A stretch of DNA of 64,000 nt from Ascarosepion bandense. Taxonomy: Eukaryota; Mollusca; Cephalopoda; Sepiida; Sepiidae. A model generated the notes under the pieces. It saw only the letters and a program-made list of their open reading frames with translations, was not told where the DNA came from and made no database searches. The stretch is taken from contig JBBBDQ010001456.1 of assembly GCA_037127315.1 (NCBI GenBank), positions 1,048,001-1,112,000 on the forward strand. The letters are read 5' to 3'. Position numbers and translations under genes: made by a program. Position 1 is the stretch's first letter; every line of letters begins with the position of its first letter. Shown piece by piece: positions 1-12,354 of the stretch.

Positions 1-620
1 TTTTGCTGTGCATATGCTCTCTCTGACAACAGAATAGTTGAACTATGTCCACAACATCAAACAAATTGCTGCACAGAAACAATGTGCTATAATGACAGCT
101 GTGTATTGGTACAATGTCATACCAAAAGATTATGTATCACCTTCCACAGCGCTCACCAAATGAAATCTACTACTACCGAGTCCTTGTACGATGCATTGAC
201 ACAATATATCTTCCAGAACGGGAGTGCAGGAAACCATGTATGAGTAAAGCCCCCACAAAGCTGATGTACAACTCAATATCAAGGAGGATGTGTTACTGTG
301 ATCAGTAGCCCACATTCAATTCTCATTGATGGGATACTGCACCACATTTGTCAGTCTAAACATATTGGCAAGTAATGTTAGCAGCAACTCCTCAGAAAGT
401 GAGAGATTAGTAAACTTTGGAGATACCTCAAATACATCCTCAGAAACAAGTGACAGAGCCTTGTGAAGATGTGCCCGATAACTCACTGTGGTGAAGAGAC
501 AGTAATTGTTTCACTGAGAAGCAGCACCAGACAGAAGAGGCCTGTCCCTAGTTGTCACCTGTGTGACTGAGTGGAGTGTGGTGAAAAAAGAGTTTGTGCC
601 CTATGCATAGTTTGCCAAAG
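1..620. other. Unassigned, possibly decayed repeat
   Basis: No gene recognised. The segment is somewhat less AT-rich than its surroundings and holds short opposing open frames (plus strand 114-308, minus strand 130-315) without a motif I can place. Three-frame reading gives repeated stops, as in an old transposon fragment, but I cannot name a family. Confidence 0.3.
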
Positions 621-887
621 AGGAAAAAATACAAATGAATAAAATCCTCAAGAATTACTGCCTTAAGTATGCCTCACACATGGTATTTTACCCTTCATGA
701 CTATCATTGCAAAACTAACTCCCTCAATTAAAACCATTGCATTTCTTAATGAGGTCAAGTGTATTTTTGTCATTCATGAGTGATTAACTGATCTGCTTAT
801 CAATGCATGTCATTTAAAGCCAAAAAAAAAACTTTAGATAAGAATTTATTTAGAGATAATAATTTAGTGATACAAGTTTTACTAATT

Positions 888-1075
888 AACCCATAGCTGA
901 AGGAGCAGAAGAGGTGAATTCATACTTTTCCCCAAGGGTATTTGCATGTAAGTGAATATAACAAACTGGAATTGGAACTCAGCCCTCCAATTAACAATTT
1001 CAAATCATTATCCATTGCACTACCTGCACATCCAAGCTTACAGTGCCTGGTATTCTAAGCAGTCACTCATCTAAG
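888..1075 (-). mobile_element. tRNA-derived SINE fragment, subfamily B
   Basis: Read on the minus strand, this matches the copy at 6337-6490. It has a tRNA-like head containing GGATGTGCAGGTAGTGCAAT, then a box-B-like 'gagttccaattcc', then the family's shared body ('ttcactta..tgcaaatacccttggg') and 'agctatgggtta'. The tail of the longer family members is missing. It is strongly diverged. Confidence 0.65.
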
Positions 1076-1211
1076 TACTGACCAGGCTCAACATTGCTTA
1101 ACTTTAGTTAACATATGGTAACTAGTGTTTCAACATGATATGGCTGTATTAGAATCTGTAAGATGGATTTTTTTTGTCTCTGTTAGAGTCTCTTTGGGCT
1201 CCTCTGTATGA

Positions 1212-1237
1212 GTATGCAGGCAGGCAGGCAGGCAGGC
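1212..1237. repeat. (GCAG)n short tandem repeat
   Basis: About six tandem copies of a tetranucleotide, in an otherwise unassigned stretch between a SINE and a decayed gene-like relic. Confidence 0.85.
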
Positions 1238-1438
1238 TTCATAAAGTACTGTTCCATTCTCCATTTTTGGGACAAATCAGACTGTGACCATGCATGACTG
1301 GAGGTGGGGGTGGAGTCAAAGAGCACATTTGAACCTTGGGAACAGTGTCTGAGAAAATTCTCTGATAGATATAAACTAGGTACTTCACCACCCCTCTTCA
1401 TATCAAGATTGATCTAATAAAGAATTTCATGTAAGTCA

Positions 1439-1850
1439 TAGACAAGGATGGTGCAGCCTTCCAACACCTGTGCACTCTGTTCCCAGCTCTCAGTTCTGCT
1501 AAGCTCAAAGAGGACATCTTTACTGACCTCAGATCCAAGAGCTGCTGAAGAATAAGGAATTTGAGGTTGTAACTAAGAGCATTTAAGTTAGCCTACCATA
1601 GCTCCCTTGGTAAGATACAGACACTGGATTATAAAGAACGTGTTAAAAAATTGTTACAGATTTATAGGGTGATGTTAAGATTCATTTTTCTCACTTCCAC
1701 CTCAACTTCTTACTTCTGAACTTCAGAGTGTGGAGAAAGGTTCCTTCAAAATATTATGAAGAACTATCAAGGCAAGTGAAACAGCAGCATGATGGAGGAC
1801 TTCTGCTGAATGTTCCTGCATAGCACCCTGGAGATAAAATATACAAGGTT
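1439..1850 (+). pseudogene. Decayed copy of a multicopy transposon-like gene
   Basis: Reading frames broken by stops and shifts give an order of short blocks: DGAAFQHLCTLFPALSSAKL, then a frame-shifted block around 'RELLK..EFEVV', a patch around 'KERVKKLLQIYRV', a leucine/phenylalanine-rich patch at 1675-1715, and 'GERF.QNI.K.YQGK..SSMMEDFCW' near 1730-1810. From memory, this order recurs in an uncharacterised, highly repeated invertebrate protein family that I take to be transposon-derived. I cannot name the family or its catalytic residues. The copy is clearly dead. Confidence 0.4.
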
Positions 1851-2214
1851 GGCAAAAAAAAAAAAAAGTTAACTTCTGACTGTCTGCTATACTATGTGTG
1901 TATTGTATTATACAGTATTTAGTTCTGTCAGTGCTCTGTATTTATGTTTTTTTTCTATAAGATAAGATGTTTTCTTAATATTGTATGAAATAAACATTGT
2001 ACTATGACTATATACATTTTAGTTAAATGGGATATACATAAAAATTTTTTAAAACACATGATAGAGCAAAACTGGAAATTTTAAAAATTACATCAAAATT
2101 ATAAAAAAAGAAAAAGAAACAAAAAACACCTATTCTTATGCTTACTGCAGAGAAAATTTTTTTTGTAAACTAGTTGTTTCACTTAATTGTAATAGTTCCA
2201 GCAATACAAGCATG

Positions 2215-2460
2215 TTAACCATTATACCACATCAAAGGATAATGAGATGGTATGGTTATGTTCCAAGATCTAATGAGCACTCCAAGATTATCCTTCATGG
2301 AACAGTGCTAAGGTAAAGAAGATGAAGCAGAGAGAAGACAGTGAGAAAAAGTTGCTTAACAGAAGAGAGATTAGCTGAAACTCAGGACCTATCCCACGGC
2401 TACTACAAATAGAGTCAGTTGGTGGTGCATTCAGCAGTGCAGCACCCCTACAACCATGTC
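2215..2460 (+). pseudogene. Non-LTR retrotransposon 3' coding tail (relic)
   Basis: One frame reads RIMRWYGYVPRSNEHSKIIL, HGTV, then two stops, then EERLAETQ and HSAVQHP. This matches the tail downstream of reverse transcriptase in a widespread LINE group, where the pattern is 'RWYGHV.RS....KTILQGTV....RGRQ.K.W....EWTG..LAETQ' ending near 'SS.AP'. Stops and the loss of the RGRQ block show it is inactive. Nothing of the reverse transcriptase is seen upstream, so it is a 5'-truncated insertion or an old fragment. Confidence 0.55.
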
Positions 2461-2859
2461 AGTACAACAATGACCCTAAGTATAACATCTTGATAAAGAA
2501 CCAAAAGTGTTTTATTTTTCTGCATCTTCTAAAACTAAGCCTTTATCAAAATCAATGATTAATTTTCTATAATATTTTTGACAATTACATCTTGAGAAGT
2601 AAAACAGTATGCTCATAAGTAACTAAAGTTTTCTTTCATTTTTACTGCATTGTAAAAGACATGAATCTAAACTTCTGTTCTTATTGCCTAAAAATCTTTT
2701 TCAGAAAAAATACTGATTATATGGATTTGTTAAAAAAAAAAAATCATGCTAACTATCCCTACTTGGCTATTTCTGATTTCTCAAAGTTTTTTTCATGGTT
2801 GAATTGTACCAGAATATACCTTCCTGGATAAAACTCCATGTGTTTCAAGTTCCACATTT

Positions 2860-3330
2860 GCATCAAGCATGCATGCAGTCACTATCACCAACTCTGTCTC
2901 TGCTGCCTTGTCCATTATTGTCCTAACTTGGATCAGTTATTGGTCAATGGAGATTGTAACCATTTCAGATGTAGCTTAACTCGCATGCTCTGATAATCCT
3001 ACAATGAATGCACATTCCAGGTCATACTTGGTCAAACCACCAAACAGAAGCAATAACTTTTATAGATCTGCCACATAGAGATCAACTGACTCACTTAAGA
3101 GCAAGTATCAGGCCACAAATTGCTCATGTCCCAAAAAAGAATCCAATGTAAAGGCAATGTCAAGTGATTTTGTTGCTGTCGATGTCACCCTTCTGTTTGT
3201 CATTTAATTGTTGGTATGCAACAAAAATATCTTGTTCAACCACTTTTTATCCCATACAACTGGCAAACCAACTCAATCTTTTTGATCTAGTCACTGAACT
3301 CAGGTATGAACCGAGGTCAATCTTGCAATC
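2860..3330 (-). pseudogene. Ty3/gypsy-type gag relic
   Basis: The minus strand between about 3150 and 2890 reads 'DSFLGHEQFVA*YL', then SESVDLYVADL, a stop, then KLLLLFGGLTKYDLECAFIV and, after a gap, 'TSEMVTISIDQ' and 'VRTIMDKAAETELV'. This block order is typical of the capsid part of gag in invertebrate gypsy elements. Two stops and frame changes rule out function. No protease or reverse transcriptase was recognised next to it. Confidence 0.5.
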
Positions 3331-3500
3331 TAATGTATAAATAGCTTGGAAAAAATAATATCAATTATCTAAATATCCCTATATCTGAGGTGTAGAAAAG
3401 AAAACAGTTACAAATTTAATTAGTGCTTTCCCAACCATTAATACCCACCAACACATCACTGGGGAAAAAAAAAAAAAGAAAAAAAAGTCAAACTTATATA

Positions 3501-4372
3501 CAGGGTACAATGTATAAATTGTCACCAGCTTATATTTTTGCATATGTGTTGTTTTGTTTTGATTTTGTCAACTGCACAGTATAGTAGAGTTAATTTGTTA
3601 CACAACTGATCCTACTACATTGTGCAGTTGACAAAATTTTTGGTGAGATAAAGAGCACCATGGCACAATTTACTCTGCCAGAAATTTCTAAACAGCATGC
3701 TGTATTGCTTAGCATTTGCACTGGAAGCTCTAAAATGAACATTTCTAACAACAGTGCAGAGGATTCAGAAAGAGTTAGAGGGATCTAATGGTGATTACAA
3801 AGGTATTTGAAGTGATCACTAGTGATGGTGACATTATGCCTTCATTCATCTTTACAAAGGGCTTCAAACTAAACACATAGGCCTACATCAAGGGCCTTGA
3901 AGAGGTAAGTGCTGCCCTGAAACAAGAGAGTGGAAGACCATATGTCTGGCAACAGGACTCTGCACCATGCCACACAAGCAAGAGAACCCATTCATAACTG
4001 TCAGACAATTTTTATGACCATATCACTCTTTACACCTGGTAACCTAACTCCCCAGACTGCAACCACTTGGATCATTATGTGTGGAGTGCGACTGAACAAG
4101 AAATCAACAAAACTCCTTGTAACACCAAAGATAAACTGATGGCAAGGATTATGGCAGCATTTACCAACTTAAACAGGGAGACCATCCAGTAGAGATGCAG
4201 GAGATTCTGAAGTCATCTGGAGATTGTAGTTAAAGTAAATGGCAATTTTATTAAATAAATTTAATCTAGTAGTTCAAGATATTGTGTAATTTTTGTAAAT
4301 ATATATGTTAAAATGAAATGCCAGTTTTATTATCATTTTTGCATAATTTAGATGACAATTAAGCAGCAACAC
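3501..4372 (+). mobile_element. Decayed mariner/Tc1-superfamily transposon
   Basis: The most recognisable block is at 3935-4230 in one frame: GRPYVWQQDSAPCHTSKRTH, then 'LSDNFYDHI', 'NSPDCNHLDHYVWSATEQEI' and KTPCNTKDKLMARIMAAFTN. It contains the 'QQDSAPCH' aspartate motif and 'NSPD.N.LD', the DDE-type transposase core. A possible start (MAQFTLPEISKQHAV) lies at 3660. Several stops and a missing central part mean it is dead. Tentative ends are a TA dinucleotide followed by CAGGGTACAATGTATAAATT at the left, and 'gatgacaattaagcagcaacac' followed by TA at the right. The inverted similarity is limited to the AATTGTCA block. A separate imperfect hairpin lies inside the 5' end (3562-3587 with 3612-3637). 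Confidence 0.75.
3562..3637. repeat. Imperfect hairpin inside mariner 5' region
   Basis: Two 26-bp arms (3562-3587 and 3612-3637) are inverted with two mismatches around a 24-nt loop. The arms carry 'ttttgtcaactgcac'. They lie upstream of the possible transposase start and may be subterminal repeats. Confidence 0.8.
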
Positions 4373-6336
4373 TATGTACTTGTAGTCAGAGTCATAGATC
4401 AGCTATTATTCAGTGACAATGAAGCATTACTACTCTCATGTAAGTTAACACAACTGCCATGAAAATTTACCAATGATGCCATCTATGTTGAGAGACTGCC
4501 TTCTCCAAATAGCCAATTATTCAAAACAATTCTTACACCAGATACATCCCAGTTGAAGTCTTTTTGTGTGTCAGTCTTGTTCTCACCCACACAGTTCATG
4601 ACATGTGATAGTTTTCATTAAGTGCAGGTAAAATTATATGGCATGTCTTCTTACTGGCACCTGTTTTTCTTAAAAAAACAAAAAAAAAACAAAAAAAACC
4701 AGCAACAAGGACAAACTTGCTTGTTTTAGGTGAATATGGTTATTTTTTTTTAACATCTTTTACTTTACATTTGTTGAAAAAAAAAAAAAGTTTATATCTT
4801 ACTCTTGCAACTAATGCCCTTATTTTGGTTACTGATGTTAAATTCTTTTTTCTTCTTTTGGCGTGTGTGTGGGGGAGAATAATACTGCATCATTATCTAA
4901 ATATTTTTCTTAAGTCAAGTTATTTTAAATACATTCTGTAGAAGACTACATAAATATACATAATCTAATATTGGGAACCTTTGTGCCAGGAACAATTAGT
5001 CTGAAGACTCACAAGAAATAGTTGGCAAAAAAAAAAAAAAAAAAAAAAAACCCACCGAATTTGTTATTAAAATACCAAAATTGTTTCTGACCTCACAAAT
5101 AGCAAGGCAGATAGGGCTAAATTCAATCTCTGATGTCACTAGAAGTCATTGTAGGCTGAATTAGTTGGTGACCTTTGATTTGTATTGCTGCTTAACAGTT
5201 GCATTCTTGAAAATAAATTGGTATATGATCGCCATAACTTGGGAAGAAAAAAATAAAAGGATAGGTGGTGCCAATCTCAAAAAAATAATAATTTTTCTTT
5301 TTATCTATAAAATGTTGTGTAACTTTGAAAACTGAGATTAAGCTAAATTTTTTTCAACTGTTTTAAATGTAAAAAAGAAATCACCAGTGACTTCATAAAC
5401 AGAACATTACTACTACACTCAATGAAAAACCAAAAGCTACTTCAACAAATTCCTGAGCAAGTTTAGCTATACAAGTCAACTGATAGTCTCAGCCACGACA
5501 AAGGCTATTCAGCCAAAATGAGTGATTTCAACTAAAATTTTGGATGTCCTTCAGGTTTCTCAAATAACTTTACCCTCTCAATTGAGCAATGATGTTCATT
5601 TCTGTCAAAAAGAGAGAAAAAGTGAACATGCCCATTTCCAGGATCTTCATAATTTCAACAAACTTGCATCCATTTTAAATTTTAATAATTTAAAGATAAT
5701 CATTAAAGATCTTCAGCCTCAACCCGATTCCTTTATGCTGATCCTATGGCAAACTATGGTGATTGTTCTTCAGCTGAAACTTTTTATATTGACACCTAAT
5801 AGAATAAGCACTATTGCTGCAAACCCAGGATCCTTGTCAAGGCAAGATACTGACATCTACATTTCCAGTGTAGCATGAGGAGCTCATATTTTTTCAATAA
5901 GATACTTTTCATTTATAAATAATTTAAATAGTGTTTTCATTTATTATATTGTACAAGAAATTGATCAATTATTATTCACATATTGTTATATTTTACTTTT
6001 TTTTTTGTTAGGTAATGTTGGGTATTTCTGCTCATATATTTGTTATGAATGAATATAAACTTCCAATGTATTTTTCAAACAAATTTTTACTTATATTTGC
6101 TGTTTGTGTATTCATCTATCCAGTGTTTTATATAGTAATTGTCAAAAAATATACAAAAATACTAAAAATTATTGTCAACCATCAATCATTTCTTTACCAG
6201 CCTTCACACATTTCTTCCATACATATAAGAGTGCTCTTTAACTCTAAGCTTACAGTCATATCATTTTGAAACACCAGTTCCCATACAATCACCAAAATGG
6301 TGACTGCTTGGGAATATCAGGTACTGTAAGGTTGGA
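4373..6336. other. No gene recognised; homopolymer-rich
   Basis: AT-rich sequence with A runs at 4686-4700 and 5027-5050. The longest open frame (5522-5878 plus) has no motif, signal peptide or codon bias I can recognise. I see nothing supportable. Confidence 0.5.
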
Positions 6337-6490
6337 TGTGCAGCTGGTGCAATGCACAATGGCTCAGAATTGTTAATCAGAGAGTTGTGTTCCAATTCCA
6401 GTTGGGTTCATTATATTCACTTTCATGCAAATACTCATGAGTAAGGTATTAGTCCATGTCTCCTTCCCCAGCTATGGGTTAGTCAGACTT
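6337..6490 (+). mobile_element. tRNA-derived SINE, subfamily B, truncated
   Basis: Forward copy of the element at 888-1075. The head is GGATGTGCAGCTGGTGCAAT, the box-B-like block is 'tgttccaattccagttgg', and the body is 'attcactttcatgcaaatactc', then 'ggtattagtc' and 'ccagctatgggtta'. It stops before the 3' half seen in the copies at 17, 19 and 21 kb. Confidence 0.7.
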
Positions 6491-7949
6491 ACATCACTAA
6501 ATCATTATTATTTGGAAAAAAAATTCTAGCTTTAATGGGTTGATAAAGCAAGGTGGAAAAAAAAAATCAATCAATCTAATTCTTTCAACCTCTAACTTAA
6601 GTCATCAAGATCAGCATGTATTTCCTGCCCTGGTTAGTCTTGTGTTAATATTACTCTAGGGCAGCAGAATTTCTCAGGTAGCTCAGCCCTCTACTGAAGG
6701 AATCTCCAATAGAAAATCTATTTCCCAGGAATTTCACTGATATTGTCCCATTCTACTGAACCATGGCAAGCCAATTCACAGCTTATATCAGAAAATCAGT
6801 CATGTGCAAGCTTCACTGCACAGGTCTGAGAGTTCTCCCATCAACCCAATCCCTACAAAGTCCTGCAACAAAACCAGCAGGTGGAAGAAGTCAGTGGAAG
6901 ATGCAATCCTAACCCTGCCAATAAATGTTTACTTGGTATAGAAACATATCCTCAGGAAATACACAAGTAGAAAAGTCAGACTACTATAGACTGTGGCTCC
7001 TCAAGTTCTGCGCAGAACAAGAATGGTGCCAGCACAATATTTCATTGGAAAAATGGGTTGAAAACAATACAAATACATCATCACTCTAAACACTTGAACC
7101 TCAGACTATGTTTTTGTGTAACAGAAAGACCTAAAAAGACATACACCAAATTATGGTAATGCTCAATAAAGAATGTCACAAACCATTTCAAAACTCAGTT
7201 TTAATTTCTAACCAAAGCTACATACCTTGCTAAGACAGTCATAAAATCCTAAAAGGAGTATATAGCCCCAGGTTATAAACTCACTAGGAATAGCGAGTAA
7301 AACTAGCAATTATAACAATGTTCTACCAACCTGCATTAATGAAATTCATCCTCAAAAGTTATTTATACAATCATATTTGGACAGTTATTAGTGCTAAATA
7401 TACAAATTTTGAAAAGTAACAATGACAGGATTCAATAACAAAATATTTGATCATAAAAAAAAATTAAAAAACTATAATTAGGAGACAAGCCAAACAAATT
7501 AATGAAAAAAATTAAAATAAATTAAAAGTTTACAAATATAATCACAAGAATTTGAAATTTCTTTACATAAATTGTGCTGATTAAATGAAATACTGTAATT
7601 TCCATGATCCTATTTAATAATCACTTATTTTTCAAATAATCTCCCTTTAGAAGAATATTGACAAAGTAATTTTTGTCAAACTATGCTTGCTATATACTAC
7701 CAATATCTAAATACAAGACTTAAACAAGAGATTGAATTTGCTTCACTGACTTATTTTTTCTGTTTTGTTTTTTTTTATTTAAAAACACTGTTATATATTA
7801 AGTTTTCTTTTTTTTTGTTGTTTTTTTTAAATGCCAGATCTGTTCAAAATCTGGCTCCCCAGATAATTTTCTTATCTCTGAATTCCCATGACTTTGGAAA
7901 AATAGTTTCCTCCTGACTTCTCCATGGTTTTTCAATTTAGTTGTCTTTG
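6491..7949. other. Unassigned stretch
   Basis: The part at 6600-7080 is less AT-rich than its neighbours and looks like an old dispersed repeat, but it has no frame or terminal repeat I can identify. The rest is AT-rich with T runs near 7770 and 7808. Confidence 0.4.
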
Positions 7950-8135
7950 TCCTTAACTGGTTGCCACCCAAATCTAGTCTACCTTGCTTTTTAACTTATA
8001 GGTGAGAGCACAAGAAATGAACTTCTGCTTTCCTCAAGGGAATTAGTATGAAGTGAATACAATGGACTTGGTTGGAATTCGAACTTTGCTCACTAATTCC
8101 ACTTGCTTCACCATTATGCAACACTTCCATACATT
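7950..8135 (-). mobile_element. tRNA-derived SINE, minus-strand copy
   Basis: Minus-strand reading gives the head 'tgcataatggtgaagcaagtgg', box-B-like 'aaagttcgaattcc', the body 'ttgtattcactt', and then the 3' half 'tgggtggcaaccagttaa'. That last part matches the 'tggctggcaaccagttta' block of the copy at 18864-19114. Confidence 0.6.
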
Positions 8136-8436
8136 CCTTTAAAATAATTTCTTATAAATACTGGTTGCATTTTACTAACTAGATATTGCTTTCAAGAAAA
8201 TCTAAGTTAAAGATTACTAATTGTAGAAACTGAAAATTTAGGTCCTAAAGCCTTAATGCACTGAAGCTTTCCAGTCTTGATAGTTCAAAAGCATCTCCCC
8301 ATCTTTGTGAGTGATTAATTATTTTCCATCCTACAAACCCTTTTCCACAGATGCAAGCCTCTTACCATTCCATTGCTATTTCCATGGCATGTGTTCTAAT
8401 GAGCTACATTCCTTGCTTCCATCCATGTTGATCTTT

Positions 8437-8545
8437 ATGACTGGAATCCTCTATGCCATGTACACAAATATGATTGGAATTCAAACTGAGCTCTCTGATT
8501 TCTCATTCTGAGCTGCTATACATTACACCATCTGCACATCATATA
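8437..8545 (-). mobile_element. tRNA-derived SINE head fragment
   Basis: Minus strand reads 'gatgtgcagatggtgtaatg', then 'gctcagaatgagaaatcag', 'agctcagtttgaattcc'. This is the tRNA-like head plus about 30 bp of body. It combines a subfamily-B start with the 'cagaatgagaaat' segment typical of the longer copies. Confidence 0.65.
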
Positions 8546-10906
8546 CTAGTAGATAAATCACATGCAATTCATTTTATACATATACATTAGAGAACTCCGC
8601 AAAAAAGCAATACCTAAAAATTTAAAAATTATTTTTAAAAATGAAAAATCTTTCCTGAAGTTTTTTCTAGAATTTAAAGCTAATAGATAAAATGTAATAT
8701 TTCCAATAAGCAAAATACATTGCTATATTTCAAAAACTAATTAAAATTCACTGTTAAGTTCAAAATTAATGCTCTTATTACTCATCATTAATCACAATGT
8801 AATTCTTTTTATTAAAAAAATCTTCCAAAAATAAAATATACTTTTCTGAAACTTTATTTGAGCAATATTAGCTGATTTAAAGTATAATTAATTTTATCTT
8901 AAATATTATTTTAAATTGAAAAAAAATCAGTGATGCAATTTTTAATTTAACAGTAGCTATGTTGACAGCCTGATGACAGATCAGTTGTTGTACAGAGACT
9001 TTATCTATAAAATATCTTTATCAATTATTTGAAGAAAATAACATGAATGCTTTAGATAATTTTTAAGTGGTCAGGAATCTTAAAAATTCAGGAAAATATT
9101 CTCTATGATCTAATGTTTTATTGAATTTTTAAAAAATGTTGGCTTTAAATTTACTATAATTATTGCTCTCATTTTCTGGTGTTGTATATGGTTGCCCATA
9201 CTTTCAAAACTGGCATATTTATACACATACAAAAAAGATTTGTCTTTATTTTTTTGTCCTTCATATATCTTTTTCATAAAAGTAATGAAAAGTTTTCTAA
9301 TTATGTCATTGGTTTTACTGCATTTATTTTACTTTACAATTCAGAGCAGATTTTTGTTAAATGGTGTTTCTGTTTGACAAAAAAAAACTGATTCAAGTTT
9401 TCCAAGATGTCCTGCTTTTTAACATAAATATGAAGAGGGTGAAATTTTAATTTCTCAAAATTTCATAAAACTAAGAGGGTATAAACAGATGTAAAAAAAA
9501 ATGTTTTTAACAATAAAATAAATTTTTAAAATAATTTATTTCATTTGTGAATAGGTCCTGAAAATTTAATTAAGATTCAACTATTTCATTTTTGTAAGAA
9601 TTTCCAAGACAATGTTTTTTTTTATTGTTTTACTTTTTAACGCCAAAAAGACATTAAAATTTCAAATACTAATAATCAATCATTAGCCCACCTGTTGGTG
9701 CATGAAAAACTATATTTTCAACCAAAATTTTGAACATGCTAGAAAGGATTAAAAAATTTAATAAATACTTTTTTGACCTTTACTCTTTGTCTTTAATAAT
9801 ATTTTCACGATAAGTTTAGAACCTTTTTTCATCATGGTATGCTTTTTTCTTTTTAAGATTTTGGAGATACCATAGTTACCATAATTAGAGAAGTTTGCCT
9901 AGATTTAAATTAAATTAATGTATAGCATGAGATTAAAAAAAAAGATTAAGATTTTTAACGTTTTTACAGAAAAAATAAATTCAGCTTTCCGAAAAAAATA
10001 AAACAAAGCTCATTTTTCACTTTAAACTTCTTAAAATTTTGCATTCATATTTTTATTTTTCGATTTCAGTTCATGAATTTTTTTGTAGTCCTCAATATGT
10101 ACATGAAAAGAAAATAAACAGTGAAAATTCTTTTAAATTCCTTCAATTATGTTTATTAAACAAAATATTTGAAATTAACTTAAAAGAAAATATTCACTGT
10201 ATTTAAAGTTTATTTTCTATTTAGTGCGTATTGCAAAGCTTATTCATAAAACCAGGAAAATAATTTAATTTCGATAAAACTTTCTAGAGAGAGACATTTA
10301 CGGACTACAATTCAGAAAACTTAAACTTTAAAAAAATTTATTACAACTACTTCAAAAACAAGAGAGAGTTACAAAATAAAATACAAATTAAATGTCAGCT
10401 TAAAACAGGAATCACACTGAAAAAAATTCACAATAAAACATTTAGAAATTTAAAAAGAAAGAGAGATTTTATAATTCTGAACACAAAATTATTTTTTACA
10501 GAAGAGACTCGCTGCAAGTTGTTAAAAAGTAATCTCGATTTGAAGAATTTTGATTAAAAGATTAAGAAAAAAATAAAAATCTATAAGTGCAGTAATTTTG
10601 AGATTTGCATGGTAAATTAAAGTTCGATGAAGGATAATTTTATTTTTAACTGAATATATGAACTTTTTTATTTATCTAGCTAAGGAATGTTTATTTTCCG
10701 AACACGGTCAGCATATTGTAGCAGTGTTCATTTGATTGATAATGGTAGTTTATACCCGAAAACACTCGGATATACAGAAACATTCGGATAATTTCTACAT
10801 ATCCAAGAAAGAAGAAAATTAGATAAGCTTAACTGCAGCACCTTATGAGTAGTTTTTTTTTTTTTTTTGCGAACCTGAAGGAGACAATCACCACCTTTAT
10901 TAAAGT
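8546..10906. other. Very AT-rich unassigned DNA
   Basis: No gene, repeat family or terminal repeat recognised. A and T runs dominate. From about 10650 the composition shifts slightly (CGG/CCG-containing words) toward the fold-back element. Confidence 0.5.
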
Positions 10907-10971
10907 AAAAAAAAAATGAAAAACAACAAATTTAAAGGTCCTTTAAATTTGTTGTTTTTCATTTTTTTTTT
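10907..10971. repeat. Perfect palindrome, 32-bp arms, 1-nt spacer
   Basis: Arms 10907-10938 and 10940-10971 are exact inverted copies around a single T at 10939; the centre reads 'tttaaagg t cctttaaa'. Allowing one unpaired base in the A/T run, pairing extends to about 10902-10977. It lies about 20 bp outside the left end of the fold-back element. Confidence 0.95.
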
Positions 10972-10995
10972 TACTTTTTTCAGCACAATTTTATC

Positions 10996-12126
10996 GGTAA
11001 ATTTTTTATTTGTTCCCCGAAGGCCTTTTTACGGTACCCCCTCAAATCTTTCCAAAATATCCTTATTTCCGTGCAAATGTATATGCTGAACTCAAATCTA
11101 TAATTATTTATTGAAGAAACCTACCTTTAATGTTAACGGCCAGAAAAAAAAATCGAACTTCTTCTAGCTGTTTATCTCTCACCCCTCAACCATCATTGAA
11201 TTGAAATCTCTTATTTACTACAGAAGGACTTTTACACGTAAAGCTAATTTTCGGCCTATTAACTTCCTTTGTGCCATTACTACGCGATTTGTTTTGTTTC
11301 TGAACTCAATTTCCGCTGAAAGTTGCGTGGATAGTTAACTTTAAAATAGATATTTCTTTAAGAAAGTTAACTTCCAAATTTATGAAAATAAGTGTACTGT
11401 AAGTGTAGTTTAATTAACCTTCAAAATGCATTGCGTGTATTTGAGCGTTTTTTTGTTTGTTTTTTTTCAGAAGAAAGTTAACTTTCAAATATATGAAAAT
11501 AAGTGATAATTGTAGTTTTACTTAAGTTTTTACGACGAAAGTTAACTTTCAAATCAATTATTTGAAAATATAGAATTTTTTTAAGAAAGTAAAACTTTCA
11601 AATATATGAAAATAAGTGACGAGTGTACAGTAAGTAACACAAAAAAATATACACACACACGCAATGCGGCAATAACCCTAACCCAATTTATCACTTACTT
11701 ATTTTCATATAAAAGTTAACTTTCTTCTCAAATTAAGTACACGCAACTTAATTCATTACCAAGGAAAACACACACGCGCAATAACCCTAACTCTATATTT
11801 GTATTTGAAAGTTAACTTAAAAAATACGCGGAAATTGAGTTCCGAAACAAAACAAATCGCGTAGTAATTGCATAAAGGAAGTAAATAGGCCGAAATAAGA
11901 ATCCTACGCCTAAAGTCATTCTGCACTAAATCAGATATGAGAACCGTAGTAAGGGGTGAGATATAGTTCGATTTTTTTTCTGGCCCTTAACATCAATAAA
12001 CGTTGGTTTCTTCAATAAATAATTATCGATTAGAGTTCACTCAGCATACATTTGCACGGAAATAAGGATAATTTGGAAAGATTTGAAGGGGTAAAGGGGA
12101 ACAAATAATAAAAAATTTACCATGGG
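10996..12126. mobile_element. Fold-back (long inverted-repeat) element
   Basis: The left arm (about 10996-11390) and right arm (about 11785-12126) are inverted copies with small indels. Matching landmarks are 'ggtaaattttttatt', 'tccgtgcaaatgtat', 'aattatttattgaagaaacc', 'ggccagaaaaaaaa' and 'acgcgatttgttttgtttc'. The centre holds several copies of a unit around 'gaaagttaactttcaaatatatgaaa', itself palindromic at its core (about 11363, 11473, 11537, 11583, and inverted near 11700). It also holds two copies of 'caataaccctaac' (about 11670 and 11779). There is no open frame, so it is non-autonomous. A diverged relative lies at 30175-30340. Confidence 0.8.
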
Positions 12127-12354
12127 TAAAAAACACTAGTAAAAAGCGTTAGCTACGTAGTATTCAAATAAACAAAAAAAAAAAATTTTTATCTTTAAAA
12201 TAAGAAAAAAGTTTCTGGTTGAAATTATATAATAATTATATATTATTTTTAGTTATCCCGCCATAATTTTCTAAAAATTTATATTTTCTAAATGTCCGAT
12301 GATCGCAAGAATAATTTCAATTTCTGTCAGGATTAAAAAAGCTACTTCACAAAC

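Noticed and set aside
5522..5878. 118-codon plus frame
   Set aside because: No recognisable motif, codon use like its AT-rich background, no splice or promoter context.
11660..11795. Telomere-like CCCTAA words
   Set aside because: Only single units in two copies of an internal repeat, not a telomeric array.
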